Assembly (NCBI GenBank): GCA_002413785.1
Contig: DHXR01000025.1
Coordinates: 1 to 64,000, forward strand
DNA from: Mucilaginibacter sp. UBA5151
Lineage (GTDB): Bacteria > Bacteroidota > Bacteroidia > Sphingobacteriales > Sphingobacteriaceae
Length of the DNA stretch: 64,000 nucleotides
Reading direction: 5' to 3'
Part shown: positions 33,541-42,284 of the stretch, piece after piece
How the letters are laid out: the number at the start of each line of letters is the position of its first letter
How positions within the stretch are numbered: the first letter of the stretch is position 1
Translations under genes and position numbers: made by a program
Notes under the pieces: model-generated
Seen by the model: only the letters and a program-made list of their open reading frames with translations
Told to the model about the DNA's origin: nothing
The model's database searches: none

Positions 33541-34422
33541 ATGAGTTTTATCCTTCATCCCATAGATACTGTTGAAAGTATTAGTCCTGCAGATTTTAAG
33601 AAGAATTACTTAGACCCGCGCAGGCCATTAGTTATTAAAGGCCTTACCAACAACTGGGCAGCGCGCGAAAAATGGACACCCGAATATTTAAAACAGGTGG
33701 TTGGCAGTAAAGTAGTCCCGTTGTATGATAACTCAAAGGCCGATCCTTCAAAACCGATCAATTCATCGGCTGCTGAAATGCCTTTTGATGACTATATAGA
33801 CCTCATCATGACGGAACCAACCGAATTAAGGATTTTCTTTTTCAATATTTTTAAACAGGCCCCGCAATTACTTGAGGATATTGCTTTCCCAAAAGAATTA
33901 ATGGGCGGTTTTTTAGAAAGCATGCCGTCCATGTTTTTCGGCGGGTCAAATTCGGTTACTTTTTTGCATTATGACATTGACCTGCCGCATATTTTCCACA
34001 CGCATTTTGGCGGCAAAAAACAAGTGATCCTGTTCGGGAATAAATGGAAACGCCGTTTATACTGCATCCCCAATGCTACCTACGCGCTGGAAGATTACGA
34101 TGTCTTGAACCCTGATACCGAAAAATTCCCTGCACTAAAAGACATCGAAGGCATTGAGGTTTTCCTGGAACATGGCGACACCCTGTTTATGCCAACCGGC
34201 TACTGGCACTGGATGAAATACGTGGAAGGCGGCTATTCCCTGAGCCTGCGTGCATGGGATGCCTCTATATCGCGCAAAGCAGCAAGCCTGTACAACCTCG
34301 CCATAAAAGGAGGCCTGGACAGTGTATTAAAAATGACTTTTAAGGCCAATTATGCCAAATTCCGCGAAAGACTGGCCGTAAAATGGGCGAACCAGGAGCT
34401 GGCAGCGGGAAGGCCGTTTTGA
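33541..34422 (+). CDS. Cupin-8/JmjC-like Fe(II)/2-oxoglutarate dioxygenase
   Basis: 293 aa from ATG 33541; an earlier in-frame TTG (33508) adds 11 residues without support. The iron-binding HxD is in FLHYDIDLPH and the distal His in MPTGYWHWMKY, the arrangement of JmjC-like cupins. N-terminal part has PLVIKGLTNNWAA, typical of the cupin-8 family. Members hydroxylate protein or RNA side chains; the target is not known here. Confidence 0.8.
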   Translation: MSFILHPIDTVESISPADFKKNYLDPRRPLVIKGLTNNWAAREKWTPEYLKQVVGSKVVPLYDNSKADPSKPINSSAAEMPFDDYIDLIMTEPTELRIFFFNIFKQAPQLLEDIAFPKELMGGFLESMPSMFFGGSNSVTFLHYDIDLPHIFHTHFGGKKQVILFGNKWKRRLYCIPNATYALEDYDVLNPDTEKFPALKDIEGIEVFLEHGDTLFMPTGYWHWMKYVEGGYSLSLRAWDASISRKAASLYNLAIKGGLDSVLKMTFKANYAKFRERLAVKWANQELAAGRPF

Positions 34423-34434
34423 GCCCCTTGGTTT

Positions 34435-34467
34435 AGATTTGACAACTTTTGAAAAGTTGTCAAATCT
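34435..34467 (+). terminator. Terminator after the cupin gene
   Basis: Perfect 16-bp stem with a 1-nt centre (left arm AGATTTGACAACTTTT), followed by TTTT. Starts 12 bp after the stop codon. It shares its ends with the hairpin at 201-233. Confidence 0.75.
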
Positions 34468-34528
34468 TTTCGGTTTATAGAATTTTCCCGAAAAACCTTT
34501 TACCTTTAGCCATTCAGCTTTTACCTAA

Positions 34529-35386
34529 ATGAACAACATACTCTGCTTCGGCGAAATTTTATGGGATGCTTTCGGCGATGAAAAAGTGGCTGGCGGCGCC
34601 CCGATGAATGTAGCAAGGCACCTGGTACAACAGGGTGCAAATGTTTCCTTTGCCAGCCGCGTTGGCACCGATGATTCGGGCAAAGGTTTGATCGATTTTT
34701 TAAAGGCGAGCGGACTTTACAGTGACCTGATCCAGCTTGACGACGATTTGCCCACCTGCGAGGTAACCGTCCATCTGGACGCGGGCGGTCATGCTACCTA
34801 TATCATCCCTCAGCCTGTGTCATGGGATAATATCCAAACCGAGCCAGCCCTGACTATTGCAGCAAAAAAGGCGTCGGCTATAGTTTACGGCAGCCTGGCC
34901 TGCCGCGACGTAATCACCCGCGATACCTTATTAAAATTATTGGCCGAAACTACCGCGCTGAAAATATTTGATGTGAATTTACGGCCACCGCATTATTCCT
35001 TGTCAACTATTGAAACCCTTGTTGCGGGCGCCGATGTTATAAAAATGAATGAAGACGAAGCTGCCCTGCTGATGGGAGGCCAAACGGAAAATCTTAAAGA
35101 AACGATCATAGCATTTCAAAAGAAATACCAGTCGCAAACCATTTGCGTTACCCGCGGGGAACACGGCGCTATTGTTTGGCACGAAAATGAGTTTTACGAA
35201 CACCCGGGCTTTAAAGTAAATGTGGTGGATACAGTTGGCGCCGGCGATTCATTCTTAGCTGCTTTTGTGAATGGCTTGTTAAAAAAACAGCCCATGCTTG
35301 AGGTAATTGAAAGAGCTTGTAAAATCGGTGGTTTTGTGGCAGGGAAGCGCGGGGCGAATCCGGTTTATGATGAGAGTGTTTTATAG
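34529..35386 (+). CDS. PfkB-family sugar kinase (fructokinase-like)
   Basis: 285 aa. N-terminal FGEILWDAFGDEKVAGGAPMN and the C-terminal PfkB signature DTVGAGDSFLAAF, with the catalytic Asp in GAGD. Short form close to bacterial fructokinases; phosphorylates a free sugar with ATP in the cytoplasm. Specificity for fructose is likely but not proven. It is 17 bp ahead of an unrelated secreted protein gene. Confidence 0.85.
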   Translation: MNNILCFGEILWDAFGDEKVAGGAPMNVARHLVQQGANVSFASRVGTDDSGKGLIDFLKASGLYSDLIQLDDDLPTCEVTVHLDAGGHATYIIPQPVSWDNIQTEPALTIAAKKASAIVYGSLACRDVITRDTLLKLLAETTALKIFDVNLRPPHYSLSTIETLVAGADVIKMNEDEAALLMGGQTENLKETIIAFQKKYQSQTICVTRGEHGAIVWHENEFYEHPGFKVNVVDTVGAGDSFLAAFVNGLLKKQPMLEVIERACKIGGFVAGKRGANPVYDESVL

Positions 35387-35403
35387 TTTTTAGATAATCT
35401 TAA

Positions 35404-36018
35404 ATGAAAGTCAGGCTTTTAAATTTCCTTTTGGTAATGTTAAGCATAAATTATGCTAATGCTCAAAAAGTAGATTTAGAAAAATGGGTATCCCATAATG
35501 TCGACTCTTTACAAAAGATCCGTGTTGACACAATTGAATATTATCACGCATATTGCGGAGAGTGTATAATATTAAGAAAACCCCCAATATTAGGACAACC
35601 GACTGACACGTTGCCAACGCATCAATGTGATGTCGGGAATGGCTGGGAGCAAAGGGTAAATGACATTATTTATAAACAAAAGGGCAAATATTATTCATTG
35701 ACATTTAATTGTAGTTATCCGCCGATTAAAAAAGAATTGAAAAGCGCTAATTCTCTAATATATTTTCTTTCCATAATTCCGGTTCTGGTTAAAAGAGACA
35801 AGTACGGAGAATCAATTCAAACAAAGCGCAAATTTAATCCACCGATAATCGTTGATGGCGGTTACGAGGAAGCATTTCTTTATTGCAACTATATAAAGCA
35901 ACGCGTTTTTATGCAAGACGACCAAAAAACAGATAAAGTTTGGAGGTTATATTTTTGGATTGATAAACAGACCAAATTACTTTCGTTGTTGGAGTCTGAA
36001 ACAATATCGCAAAATTAA
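35404..36018 (+). CDS. Hypothetical secreted protein
   Basis: 204 aa with a signal peptide about 1-20 (ending NYANAQ). I do not recognise it. Visible features: a CxxC in HAYCGECII near 50-54, two further cysteines (HQC near 76 and FNCSY near 102), and a Tyr/Lys-rich middle. It may be a disulfide-bonded periplasmic protein. More A+T-rich than the PfkB gene 17 bp upstream, which hints at separate ancestry. Confidence 0.6.
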   Translation: MKVRLLNFLLVMLSINYANAQKVDLEKWVSHNVDSLQKIRVDTIEYYHAYCGECIILRKPPILGQPTDTLPTHQCDVGNGWEQRVNDIIYKQKGKYYSLTFNCSYPPIKKELKSANSLIYFLSIIPVLVKRDKYGESIQTKRKFNPPIIVDGGYEEAFLYCNYIKQRVFMQDDQKTDKVWRLYFWIDKQTKLLSLLESETISQN

Positions 36019-36075
36019 ATTCCCGGTTTAGGAAATTAGGAGTAAATCTATTCCAAACATCATAAATCATTGAAG

Positions 36076-36235
36076 CCACCCTCTTTTTTTGCCTGCAAAA
36101 GAGAGGGTGGTCAAGCGTAGCGATGACCGGGTGAGTCAACCCGGCGGACATTACCGCCAATGCATGGCGGCGAGTTAACTCACCCCGACTACGCTACGCT
36201 GGTCGACCCTCTCTGCCGAAATCGGCAAAGAGGGT
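36076..36235. repeat. ~160-bp multi-hairpin palindromic element
   Basis: Left hairpin CCACCCTCT (36076-36084) / AGAGGGTGG (36102-36110); right hairpin ACCCTCT...AGAGGGT (36206-36235) with inner TGCCGA-AA-TCGGCA; and a large outer pairing in which GTAGCG...GGGTGAGT matches ACTCACCCC...CGCTAC. No coding capacity. It looks like a dispersed cruciform/MITE-like repeat. The rest of 36019-36360 shows nothing further. Confidence 0.7.
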
Positions 36236-36360
36236 AAAAAAGATTTTGGGCATTCAAGAGCTAAGGGTTTGTCATACATTCCTAACAATTCTATTAATTT
36301 AACCCCTTCCCAAACTTTTAAAAAAAATAATCCGTTATTTTATACCAGAAAGGGTATCGC

Positions 36361-37458
36361 ATGCGTGGATTTGAGTTTTCGAAGTTTAAACCCAGCCAAA
36401 TTCCAAAAGGCGGGTTTGATGATCTGTTAAAATTATTTCTGGAATTGCTTAACTATACATCGGGCGATGCAGGCGAAGCTTTGGCCTGGATGAACGAACT
36501 CGACAAGCAATATAATATTACCAATAACGAATACGGGATGGGTAATTTTATTGACGAATTGAAAGAGAAGGGCTTCCTTACCGAAGACAATGAGAAAGGC
36601 GAATTAAAGATCACCGCGAAAACTGAACAAAGCATCCGGCAATCCGCGCTGGAAGAAATTTTCGGCAAACTGAAAAAATCGGGCAAGGGCAACCACCGTT
36701 CGCCTCAATCAGGCCAGGGTGATGAAAAAAATGCAGAACGCCGGGAGTTTGAATTTGGCGACAGTTCCGACCAGATCAACATGACCCAATCCATCCATAA
36801 CGCGCAGGTTAACCATGGTTTCGGCGATTTTATGATGACCGAGCGCGACCTCGAAGTGGAGGAAATGGATTATAAAACCCTTACTTCAACTGTATTGATG
36901 ATAGATATATCCCACTCTATGATCCTTTATGGTGAAGACAGGATAACGCCGGCGAAAAAAGTGGCGATGGCCCTTGCAGAACTTATCCGCACCAAATACC
37001 CCAAGGACACCCTGGATATTGTTGTTTTTGGGAACGATGCCTGGCCAATTACTTTAAAAGATCTGCCGTACCTGCAGGTGGGGCCTTATCATACCAATAC
37101 TTATGCGGGACTGGAGCTGGCTGCCGATATTTTGCGCAGGCGCAAAACCCAAAACAAGCAGATATTTATGATCACCGATGGCAAGCCTACCTGCTTAAAA
37201 GAAGGGACTAAATATTATAAAAACAGTATCGGGCTTGATCGTAAAGTAGTTAATAAAACTTTAAATATGGCTGCCCAATGCAAGCGGCTAAAAATACCGA
37301 TCACCACATTTATGATCGCAAAAGATCCCTATTTGCAGCAATTTGTCCGTAAATTTACCGAAACAAACGGCGGTAAAGCTTTTTACAGCTCGCTGAACGG
37401 TTTGGGTGAATATATTTTTGAGGACTATATCCGCAACAGGAGGAAAACGGTAAGATGA
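36361..37458 (+). CDS. von Willebrand factor A domain protein (chelatase-D/CoxE-like)
   Basis: 365 aa. N-terminal helical part about 1-150, then a vWA domain from about 175 with a complete MIDAS: DISHS, the threonine of HTNTYAG and ITDGKPT. No signal peptide; cytoplasmic. It is close to a MoxR-like AAA ATPase gene 530 bp downstream, separated by a VOC gene. vWA plus MoxR-like pairs work as metal chelatases or protein-complex remodellers; which one applies here is unknown. Confidence 0.85.
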   Translation: MRGFEFSKFKPSQIPKGGFDDLLKLFLELLNYTSGDAGEALAWMNELDKQYNITNNEYGMGNFIDELKEKGFLTEDNEKGELKITAKTEQSIRQSALEEIFGKLKKSGKGNHRSPQSGQGDEKNAERREFEFGDSSDQINMTQSIHNAQVNHGFGDFMMTERDLEVEEMDYKTLTSTVLMIDISHSMILYGEDRITPAKKVAMALAELIRTKYPKDTLDIVVFGNDAWPITLKDLPYLQVGPYHTNTYAGLELAADILRRRKTQNKQIFMITDGKPTCLKEGTKYYKNSIGLDRKVVNKTLNMAAQCKRLKIPITTFMIAKDPYLQQFVRKFTETNGGKAFYSSLNGLGEYIFEDYIRNRRKTVR

Positions 37459-37511
37459 TGTGCAGATGTGCAGATATGTGAATGTGCAGATGAAAAAAGA
37501 CTAATGACTAA
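37456..37511 (+). repeat. ATGTGCAG / ATGACTA words before the VOC gene
   Basis: Words ATGTGCAG repeated about three times (37456-37495), then TAATGACTAA leading into the VOC start codon at 37512 (ATGACT). The start codon is again the last unit of a repeated word. Confidence 0.6.
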
Positions 37512-37889
37512 ATGACTATTGACAGAATTGATCACCTGGTTTTAACGGTAAAAGATATTGATGAAACCTGTAATTTTTATAAAGACATATTAGGTATGGA
37601 GGTTGAAATATTTTCAGCCAGAAAAAAAGCATTGAAATTCGGTAACCAAAAGCTCACTCTGCACCAAAAGGGCATGTCCTTTGCACCCGAAACCCATTTG
37701 CATACGCCGGGTGCTATTGATATTTGTTTTGTAGTGACAGATGCCATAGACCTGGTAAAAACTGAACTTGAAAATAAAAACATACCAATAGAAGGGATAG
37801 TTGGGCGCCGTGGGGCTGCCGGCAAAATAAATTCAATCTATTTCCGCGACCCGGATCAGAATTTGATCGAGGTGTGCAGTTACGGATAA
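37512..37889 (+). CDS. VOC-superfamily protein within the vWA/AAA cluster
   Basis: 125 aa with both VOC modules: N-terminal IDHLVLTVKDIDETCNFY (His8 region) and C-terminal YFRDPDQNLIEVCSY. Closest in pattern to glyoxalase-like VOC proteins with likely metal ligands His near 8 and Glu near 121. Substrate unknown. It lies between the vWA and AAA genes; the repeats on both sides suggest this gene may have been inserted in an older vWA-AAA pair (inference). Confidence 0.82.
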   Translation: MTIDRIDHLVLTVKDIDETCNFYKDILGMEVEIFSARKKALKFGNQKLTLHQKGMSFAPETHLHTPGAIDICFVVTDAIDLVKTELENKNIPIEGIVGRRGAAGKINSIYFRDPDQNLIEVCSYG

Positions 37890-37902
37890 AAACGAGTTTG
37901 AA

Positions 37903-37993
37903 AAATGTGCAGATGTGCAAATATGCAGATGTGCAGATGAACCAATGACTCAATGACCAATGACCAATGACTAATGACTAATGACTAAATGAC
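37903..37993 (+). repeat. ATGTGCAG and ATGAC word repeats containing the AAA start codon
   Basis: First ATGTGCAG-type words (37903-37938), then about eight ATGAC units separated by CA, TA or TAA (37939-37993). The last ATGACT at 37989 is the start codon of the AAA gene. The units place TAATGA stop-start overlaps one after another. Confidence 0.7.
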
Positions 37994-39491
37994 TAAAACA
38001 AATATAAAAACCCTCGGCCAGCTGAAGCAAACGGATTATAAAAGCCGGTCGGTTAAGGATGAATTAAGGGCTAACCTGATTGCGCAATTGCAAAAAGGGG
38101 AAGGTGGTTTTGAAGGAATTGTAGGTTTTGAGGATACGGTTATTCCCGATCTGCAAACCGCTATTCTTTCCCGTCATAATATTTTGCTGCTTGGTTTACG
38201 CGGACAGGCCAAAACGCGGATAGCCCGATTGCTGGTTAACTTACTTGATGAATATGTGCCTTACATAGAGGGTTCCGAATTATATGATGATCCTTTGGCG
38301 CCAATATCCTGGTACGGGCATCACCAGGTAAGTATTAAGGGCGATGAAACGCCAATTGCCTGGGTACACCGCTCCGAGCGTTATACCGAAAAACTGGCCA
38401 CCCCGGATGTTACCGTTGCCGACCTGATAGGCGATGTTGACCCTATTAAAGCCGCTACGATGAAACTTACTTACTCTGATGAACGTGTGATCCACTTCGG
38501 GCTGATTCCGCGTGCGCACAGGGGTATTTTTGTGATCAACGAGCTGCCCGATTTACAGGCACGCATACAGGTATCTTTATTTAATATCCTGCAGGAAAGG
38601 GATATTCAGATCCGGGGTTTTAAGCTGCGCCTGCCGCTTGATATACAATTTGTGTTTACCGCCAACCCCGAGGATTATACCAATCGCGGCTCCATAGTTA
38701 CACCGCTAAAAGACCGTATTGAAAGCCAGATACTGACGCATTACCCCCGTTCGGTTGAAATTTCCCGCAAAATTACCCAGCAGGAAGCTTCCTTAACGAC
38801 AGAACAACAAACAGCCATTGAAGTTGACAGCCTGGTAAAAGATCTGATTGAACAAATTGCTTTTGAAGCGCGCAGTTCGGAATATATTGATAAAAAATCG
38901 GGGGTATCGGCACGTTTAACCATAACAGCATTTGAAAACCTGGTGAGTAATGCCGAACGGCGCATGCTTATCAATAATGAAAAAAGCACCTTTGTACGTA
39001 TTTCCGATTTCCTGGGTGTAATCCCCGCCATTACAGGTAAAATCGAACTGGTTTACGAAGGAGAACTTGAAGGCCCCGGCAAAGTGGCCAATATCCTGAT
39101 AGGCAAAGCCATTAAGACCCTGCTGGTACAGTTTTTTCCTGATCCTGAAAAAGCTAAAAAAGCAAAAGCACCAAACCCTTATGCCGAAATCATAAACTGG
39201 TTTGGCGATGGAAACAACTTATCAGTTATTGATGAATTACCATTTGTCGGGTATAAGAAAGCGCTCAATTCAGTAACAGGCTTAAAAGCGCTGGTTAAAA
39301 AGTTCCACCCTCGGCTAACTGAAAACCAGGAATTATTACTGATGGAATTTGTTTTGCATGGTTTATCAGAATTTTCGCAGCTAAACAAAGGCTTCCTTGA
39401 CAATGGATTCGCGTTTTCGGATATGTTTAACAGCCTTTTTAACCTGCAGCCCGATGAAGATGATTTGGATGTAGATGACGACCGCTACTAA
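37989..39491 (+). CDS. MoxR/ChlI-like AAA+ ATPase
   Basis: 500 aa. AAA+ domain about 45-290 with Walker A LLGLRGQAKTR and a Walker B strand IFVINELPDL in which the usual Asp-Glu is Asn-Glu. Sensor-1-like FVFTANPEDYTN and arginine-rich PLKDRIESQI follow. A C-terminal helical domain of ~200 residues ends in an acidic tail. Partner of the vWA protein at 36361-37458. The Asn in Walker B is a mild deviation; Glu for hydrolysis is kept. Confidence 0.85.
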   Translation: MTKTNIKTLGQLKQTDYKSRSVKDELRANLIAQLQKGEGGFEGIVGFEDTVIPDLQTAILSRHNILLLGLRGQAKTRIARLLVNLLDEYVPYIEGSELYDDPLAPISWYGHHQVSIKGDETPIAWVHRSERYTEKLATPDVTVADLIGDVDPIKAATMKLTYSDERVIHFGLIPRAHRGIFVINELPDLQARIQVSLFNILQERDIQIRGFKLRLPLDIQFVFTANPEDYTNRGSIVTPLKDRIESQILTHYPRSVEISRKITQQEASLTTEQQTAIEVDSLVKDLIEQIAFEARSSEYIDKKSGVSARLTITAFENLVSNAERRMLINNEKSTFVRISDFLGVIPAITGKIELVYEGELEGPGKVANILIGKAIKTLLVQFFPDPEKAKKAKAPNPYAEIINWFGDGNNLSVIDELPFVGYKKALNSVTGLKALVKKFHPRLTENQELLLMEFVLHGLSEFSQLNKGFLDNGFAFSDMFNSLFNLQPDEDDLDVDDDRY

Positions 39492-39511
39492 TTTTTATTT
39501 TAACGCATAAA

Positions 39512-40780
39512 ATGAAGGGACCAACCCTTAACATGATCTTATTTATAACACTACTTTTATTAATTGACCTATACGTTTTAAACGGGTTACGCGGGGTATC
39601 AAAAAAATGGCGTTTCCTGCAAAAAAAATGGTTCCATATTATCTGGTTCTTATGTTCTGTTTTGTTGATAGCAGGATTAATTACTGTAATATATGTTAAA
39701 GTCGGGCTTACGGTCCGGCTCGCATTCATCGTATTTTTTTTCTTTGACCTGGTATTTAAAGTATCATTTGTGCCTTTTATTTTGGCGGATGATTTGCGGA
39801 GGCTGGGACGTTATATGCTCAACAGGTTTAGAAAAACGACTCCGGACGAAGAAAAAATACAGCCCGGGCCTTTTGCTATCCCCCGCTCGGAATTTTTGAT
39901 GAAAGCCGGGCTGCTTGCAGGTACTATCCCCCTTGCCGCACTAAAGTTCAACATGAAAAGCGGGCTTTACGATTACCATGTTAAACGGCATAAACTTTAC
40001 CTGCCAAACTTGCCAAAAGCATTTGACGGTATTAAACTTGGACAGATCTCGGACATCCATTCAGGCAGTTTTTATAATGAAAAAGCTGTTCTTGGCGGTG
40101 TTGAAATGCTGATGAAGGAAAAAGCCGACATTATATTTTTCACAGGCGACCTTGTAAACGCAAGTAGCAATGAGATGTTCCGCTACCAGGATATTTTCAG
40201 TAAAGTGAAGGCGCCACTGGGTGTTTACTCCTGTCTTGGGAATCATGATTATGGTAATTACAGAGACTGGGAAAGTCCTGAAGCAAAAATTAAAGACCAT
40301 AATGATTTAATCGCTTGCCACAAAAACATGGGTTGGGACCTGCTGATGAACAGCAACCGTCGCATAAGGGTTGACGGTGAAGAAATAGGCATACTCGGTG
40401 TTGAAAACTGGGGTGAACTAAGCCGCTTCCCAAAATATGGCCGACTGGACCGTGCCACTAAAAACACAGATGATCTGCCTGTAAAATTGCTTTTATCACA
40501 TGACCCCTCACATTGGCGCGCCCAGGTATTGCCAAACTACCCGCAAATTGATGCCATGTTCTCAGGTCATACCCATGGCATGCAACTGGGCGTGCAAACA
40601 GAGAATTTTCAGTGGAGTCCCATAGAATACGTTTATAGCGAATGGGCTGGCTTTTACCGCCAAGGGCCGCAGCAATTATATGTAAATGTTGGCTACGGGT
40701 TCTTATTCCCCGGAAGGGTTGGAATATTACCTGAGATTACGATATTTGAATTAAAAGCCGGTACCGCCCCTCAAGTTTAA
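39512..40780 (+). CDS. Membrane-bound metallophosphoesterase
   Basis: 422 aa. About three N-terminal transmembrane helices (7-24, 43-64, 72-92) then a calcineurin-like phosphoesterase domain about 165-420 with all motifs: DIH (GQISDIHSG), GD (FFTGDLVN), GNHD (CLGNHDYG) and GHTHG. Resembles YkuE/YaeI enzymes that act on UDP-diacylglucosamine-type or other envelope phosphoesters; substrate not decided. 20 bp after the AAA gene, so cotranscribed. Confidence 0.85.
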   Translation: MKGPTLNMILFITLLLLIDLYVLNGLRGVSKKWRFLQKKWFHIIWFLCSVLLIAGLITVIYVKVGLTVRLAFIVFFFFDLVFKVSFVPFILADDLRRLGRYMLNRFRKTTPDEEKIQPGPFAIPRSEFLMKAGLLAGTIPLAALKFNMKSGLYDYHVKRHKLYLPNLPKAFDGIKLGQISDIHSGSFYNEKAVLGGVEMLMKEKADIIFFTGDLVNASSNEMFRYQDIFSKVKAPLGVYSCLGNHDYGNYRDWESPEAKIKDHNDLIACHKNMGWDLLMNSNRRIRVDGEEIGILGVENWGELSRFPKYGRLDRATKNTDDLPVKLLLSHDPSHWRAQVLPNYPQIDAMFSGHTHGMQLGVQTENFQWSPIEYVYSEWAGFYRQGPQQLYVNVGYGFLFPGRVGILPEITIFELKAGTAPQV

Positions 40781-40820
40781 ACAGCAAAAACAAGCGAAGG
40801 CTGAAGCATCAATCGTGAAG

Positions 40821-41705
40821 ATGAAAAAAATATTTCAGCCGGCTTTTGATTTTCTGCTTTTCAGCAACGTTTTTATGGCCCTGTGCACAGTGGCGCAGGG
40901 GCTGGTTACATTTTACCTGATAGGTACAAAACCTGTTTTCCCGGTGATCTGGCTGCTGTTTACATCCACGCTGGGGATCTATAATTTCTGCATATTACTT
41001 GCTAAGCCAAAACAGCCGGCTGAATCGCCACATTTACGGGTCCGCTGGTTTTTTTCGCATTACAGGCTGATGGTAACCTTTACCATTGTGTCAATGCTTT
41101 CATTGATACCGCTGTTCTTTTTAATATCAACCGAATCGAGGATACTGATGGTTTTTTTGGGCATCATATCTTTTTTTTACAGCATCCCTTTATTCGCCAT
41201 GGGCGATCAAAAATTTGGATTGCGGAATATCCCTGGTCTGAAACAATTCCTGATAACCCTGGTATGGACCATGAGCACTGTTTTATTGCCCATACTGGAA
41301 GCTCAGCATTTTCATTTAACCAACATAAGCATGCGGGATATAACCATCCTTATTGCAAAACGGTTTTTGTTTATAGCAGCGCTCACAGTGCCCTTTGATA
41401 TCCGCGACCTTTTCGACGATCATCAATTCGGGTTAAAAACCGTTCCGGTAATGGTGGGTGAAAAAAATGCTTACTTATTTTGCCAGGTATTGCTTGGGGG
41501 TTATGTTGTTTTACTGTTCCTTTTCAGAAACAATAGGTTTAATCCTGAGTTTTTTGCTTTAACCATCACCGCTATTTTAGCGGGATGGCTCATCTTTAAA
41601 TCAAAATGGGAGAAAAACGAGTATTACTATTTCTTCCTGGTGGATGGGGTGCTGATATTGCAGTATTTGCTGCTGCTGCTTTTTAATTCGATAAAAAATT
41701 TTTAA
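40821..41705 (+). CDS. UbiA-like prenyltransferase-family membrane protein
   Basis: 294 aa from ATG 40821 (a GTG at 40815 is possible). About eight transmembrane helices. The second Asp-rich motif of UbiA enzymes is present in DIRDLFDDHQFGLKTVPVMVG, but the first (normally NxxxDxxxD) reads YNFCILLAK, without acids. The enzyme may be inactive on prenyl diphosphates or act differently; the family assignment is by topology and the second motif. Its stop codon overlaps the convergent HicB gene. Confidence 0.65.
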   Translation: MKKIFQPAFDFLLFSNVFMALCTVAQGLVTFYLIGTKPVFPVIWLLFTSTLGIYNFCILLAKPKQPAESPHLRVRWFFSHYRLMVTFTIVSMLSLIPLFFLISTESRILMVFLGIISFFYSIPLFAMGDQKFGLRNIPGLKQFLITLVWTMSTVLLPILEAQHFHLTNISMRDITILIAKRFLFIAALTVPFDIRDLFDDHQFGLKTVPVMVGEKNAYLFCQVLLGGYVVLLFLFRNNRFNPEFFALTITAILAGWLIFKSKWEKNEYYYFFLVDGVLILQYLLLLLFNSIKNF

Positions 41706-42088
41706 ACTGCATAAATAGAAGCCTTCTGCATCTGTCCTGCTAAATTATGAAGAGTTTCTTCAATCTTTTTGGCCTGGTTTAAAGAAGGGTGCTTAACGCC
41801 GGATGCATATTGCCGTAACAATCCGGGGTGAAGGCCTGCATATTTTGCAACCTTAGTGATGTTCAGAAAATCGAATTGTTCGAAAAGTGAGTAAACATCG
41901 TATTTAAGATCAAAAACTATATTTTCAGGGTTAATACCTTCAAAATCTCCTAATAAACCCCTTAATTTCAATTCAAGGTCATCAAGCGAATCAGCCTGTT
42001 CTATAATCAGGTTATCACTATAATTCACCCTTCCCCAAATTCCTTCTTCACCTTTTTCTACAATAAGTTCTATGTTATGCATACCCAT
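41702..42088 (-). CDS. HicB-like antitoxin with a helix-turn-helix
   Basis: 128 aa (ATG 42088; alternatively 42082). N-terminal HicB-type fold (MHNIELIVEKGEEGIWGRV...), middle DSLDDLELKLRGLL, and a C-terminal helix-turn-helix ITKVAKYAGLHPGLLRQYASGVKHPSL. It neutralises the HicA RNase and represses the operon. It is 11 bp downstream of hicA and overlaps the 3' end of the UbiA-like gene by 4 bp on the other strand. Confidence 0.82.
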   Translation of the reverse strand: MGMHNIELIVEKGEEGIWGRVNYSDNLIIEQADSLDDLELKLRGLLGDFEGINPENIVFDLKYDVYSLFEQFDFLNITKVAKYAGLHPGLLRQYASGVKHPSLNQAKKIEETLHNLAGQMQKASIYAV

Positions 42089-42099
42089 AAAAGTAAATT

Positions 42100-42282
42100 C
42101 TATTTTAAGCCGGCTTGTTTTAAAATTGCATGTAATGTTCCTTTCGGAATATCTCCCTTATGAACGGGAACAGTCACCTTACCAGGTTTGTCGCGGTGCA
42201 TCAATTGCAAATGACTGCCCTTCTGGACTTTTTCTTCCCACCCATCCTGATTAAGCAATTTCAATAACTCCTTAACTTTCAT
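42100..42282 (-). CDS. hicA: HicA mRNA interferase toxin
   Basis: 60 aa from ATG 42282, the normal HicA length; longer in-frame starts would run into the promoter. Double-stranded-RNA-binding-like fold with the catalytic histidine His24 in QKGSHLQLMH and the VPVHKGDIPKGTLHAILKQAG tail shortened here to its key parts. It cleaves mRNA in the cytoplasm. Toxin-first order is normal for hicAB. Confidence 0.88.
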   Translation of the reverse strand: MKVKELLKLLNQDGWEEKVQKGSHLQLMHRDKPGKVTVPVHKGDIPKGTLHAILKQAGLK

Positions 42283-42284
42283 AT

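Noticed and set aside
37989..39491. Transcriptional sigma-54 activator
   Set aside because: No GAFTGA loop and no DNA-binding domain; the vWA neighbour supports a MoxR/ChlI-like role.
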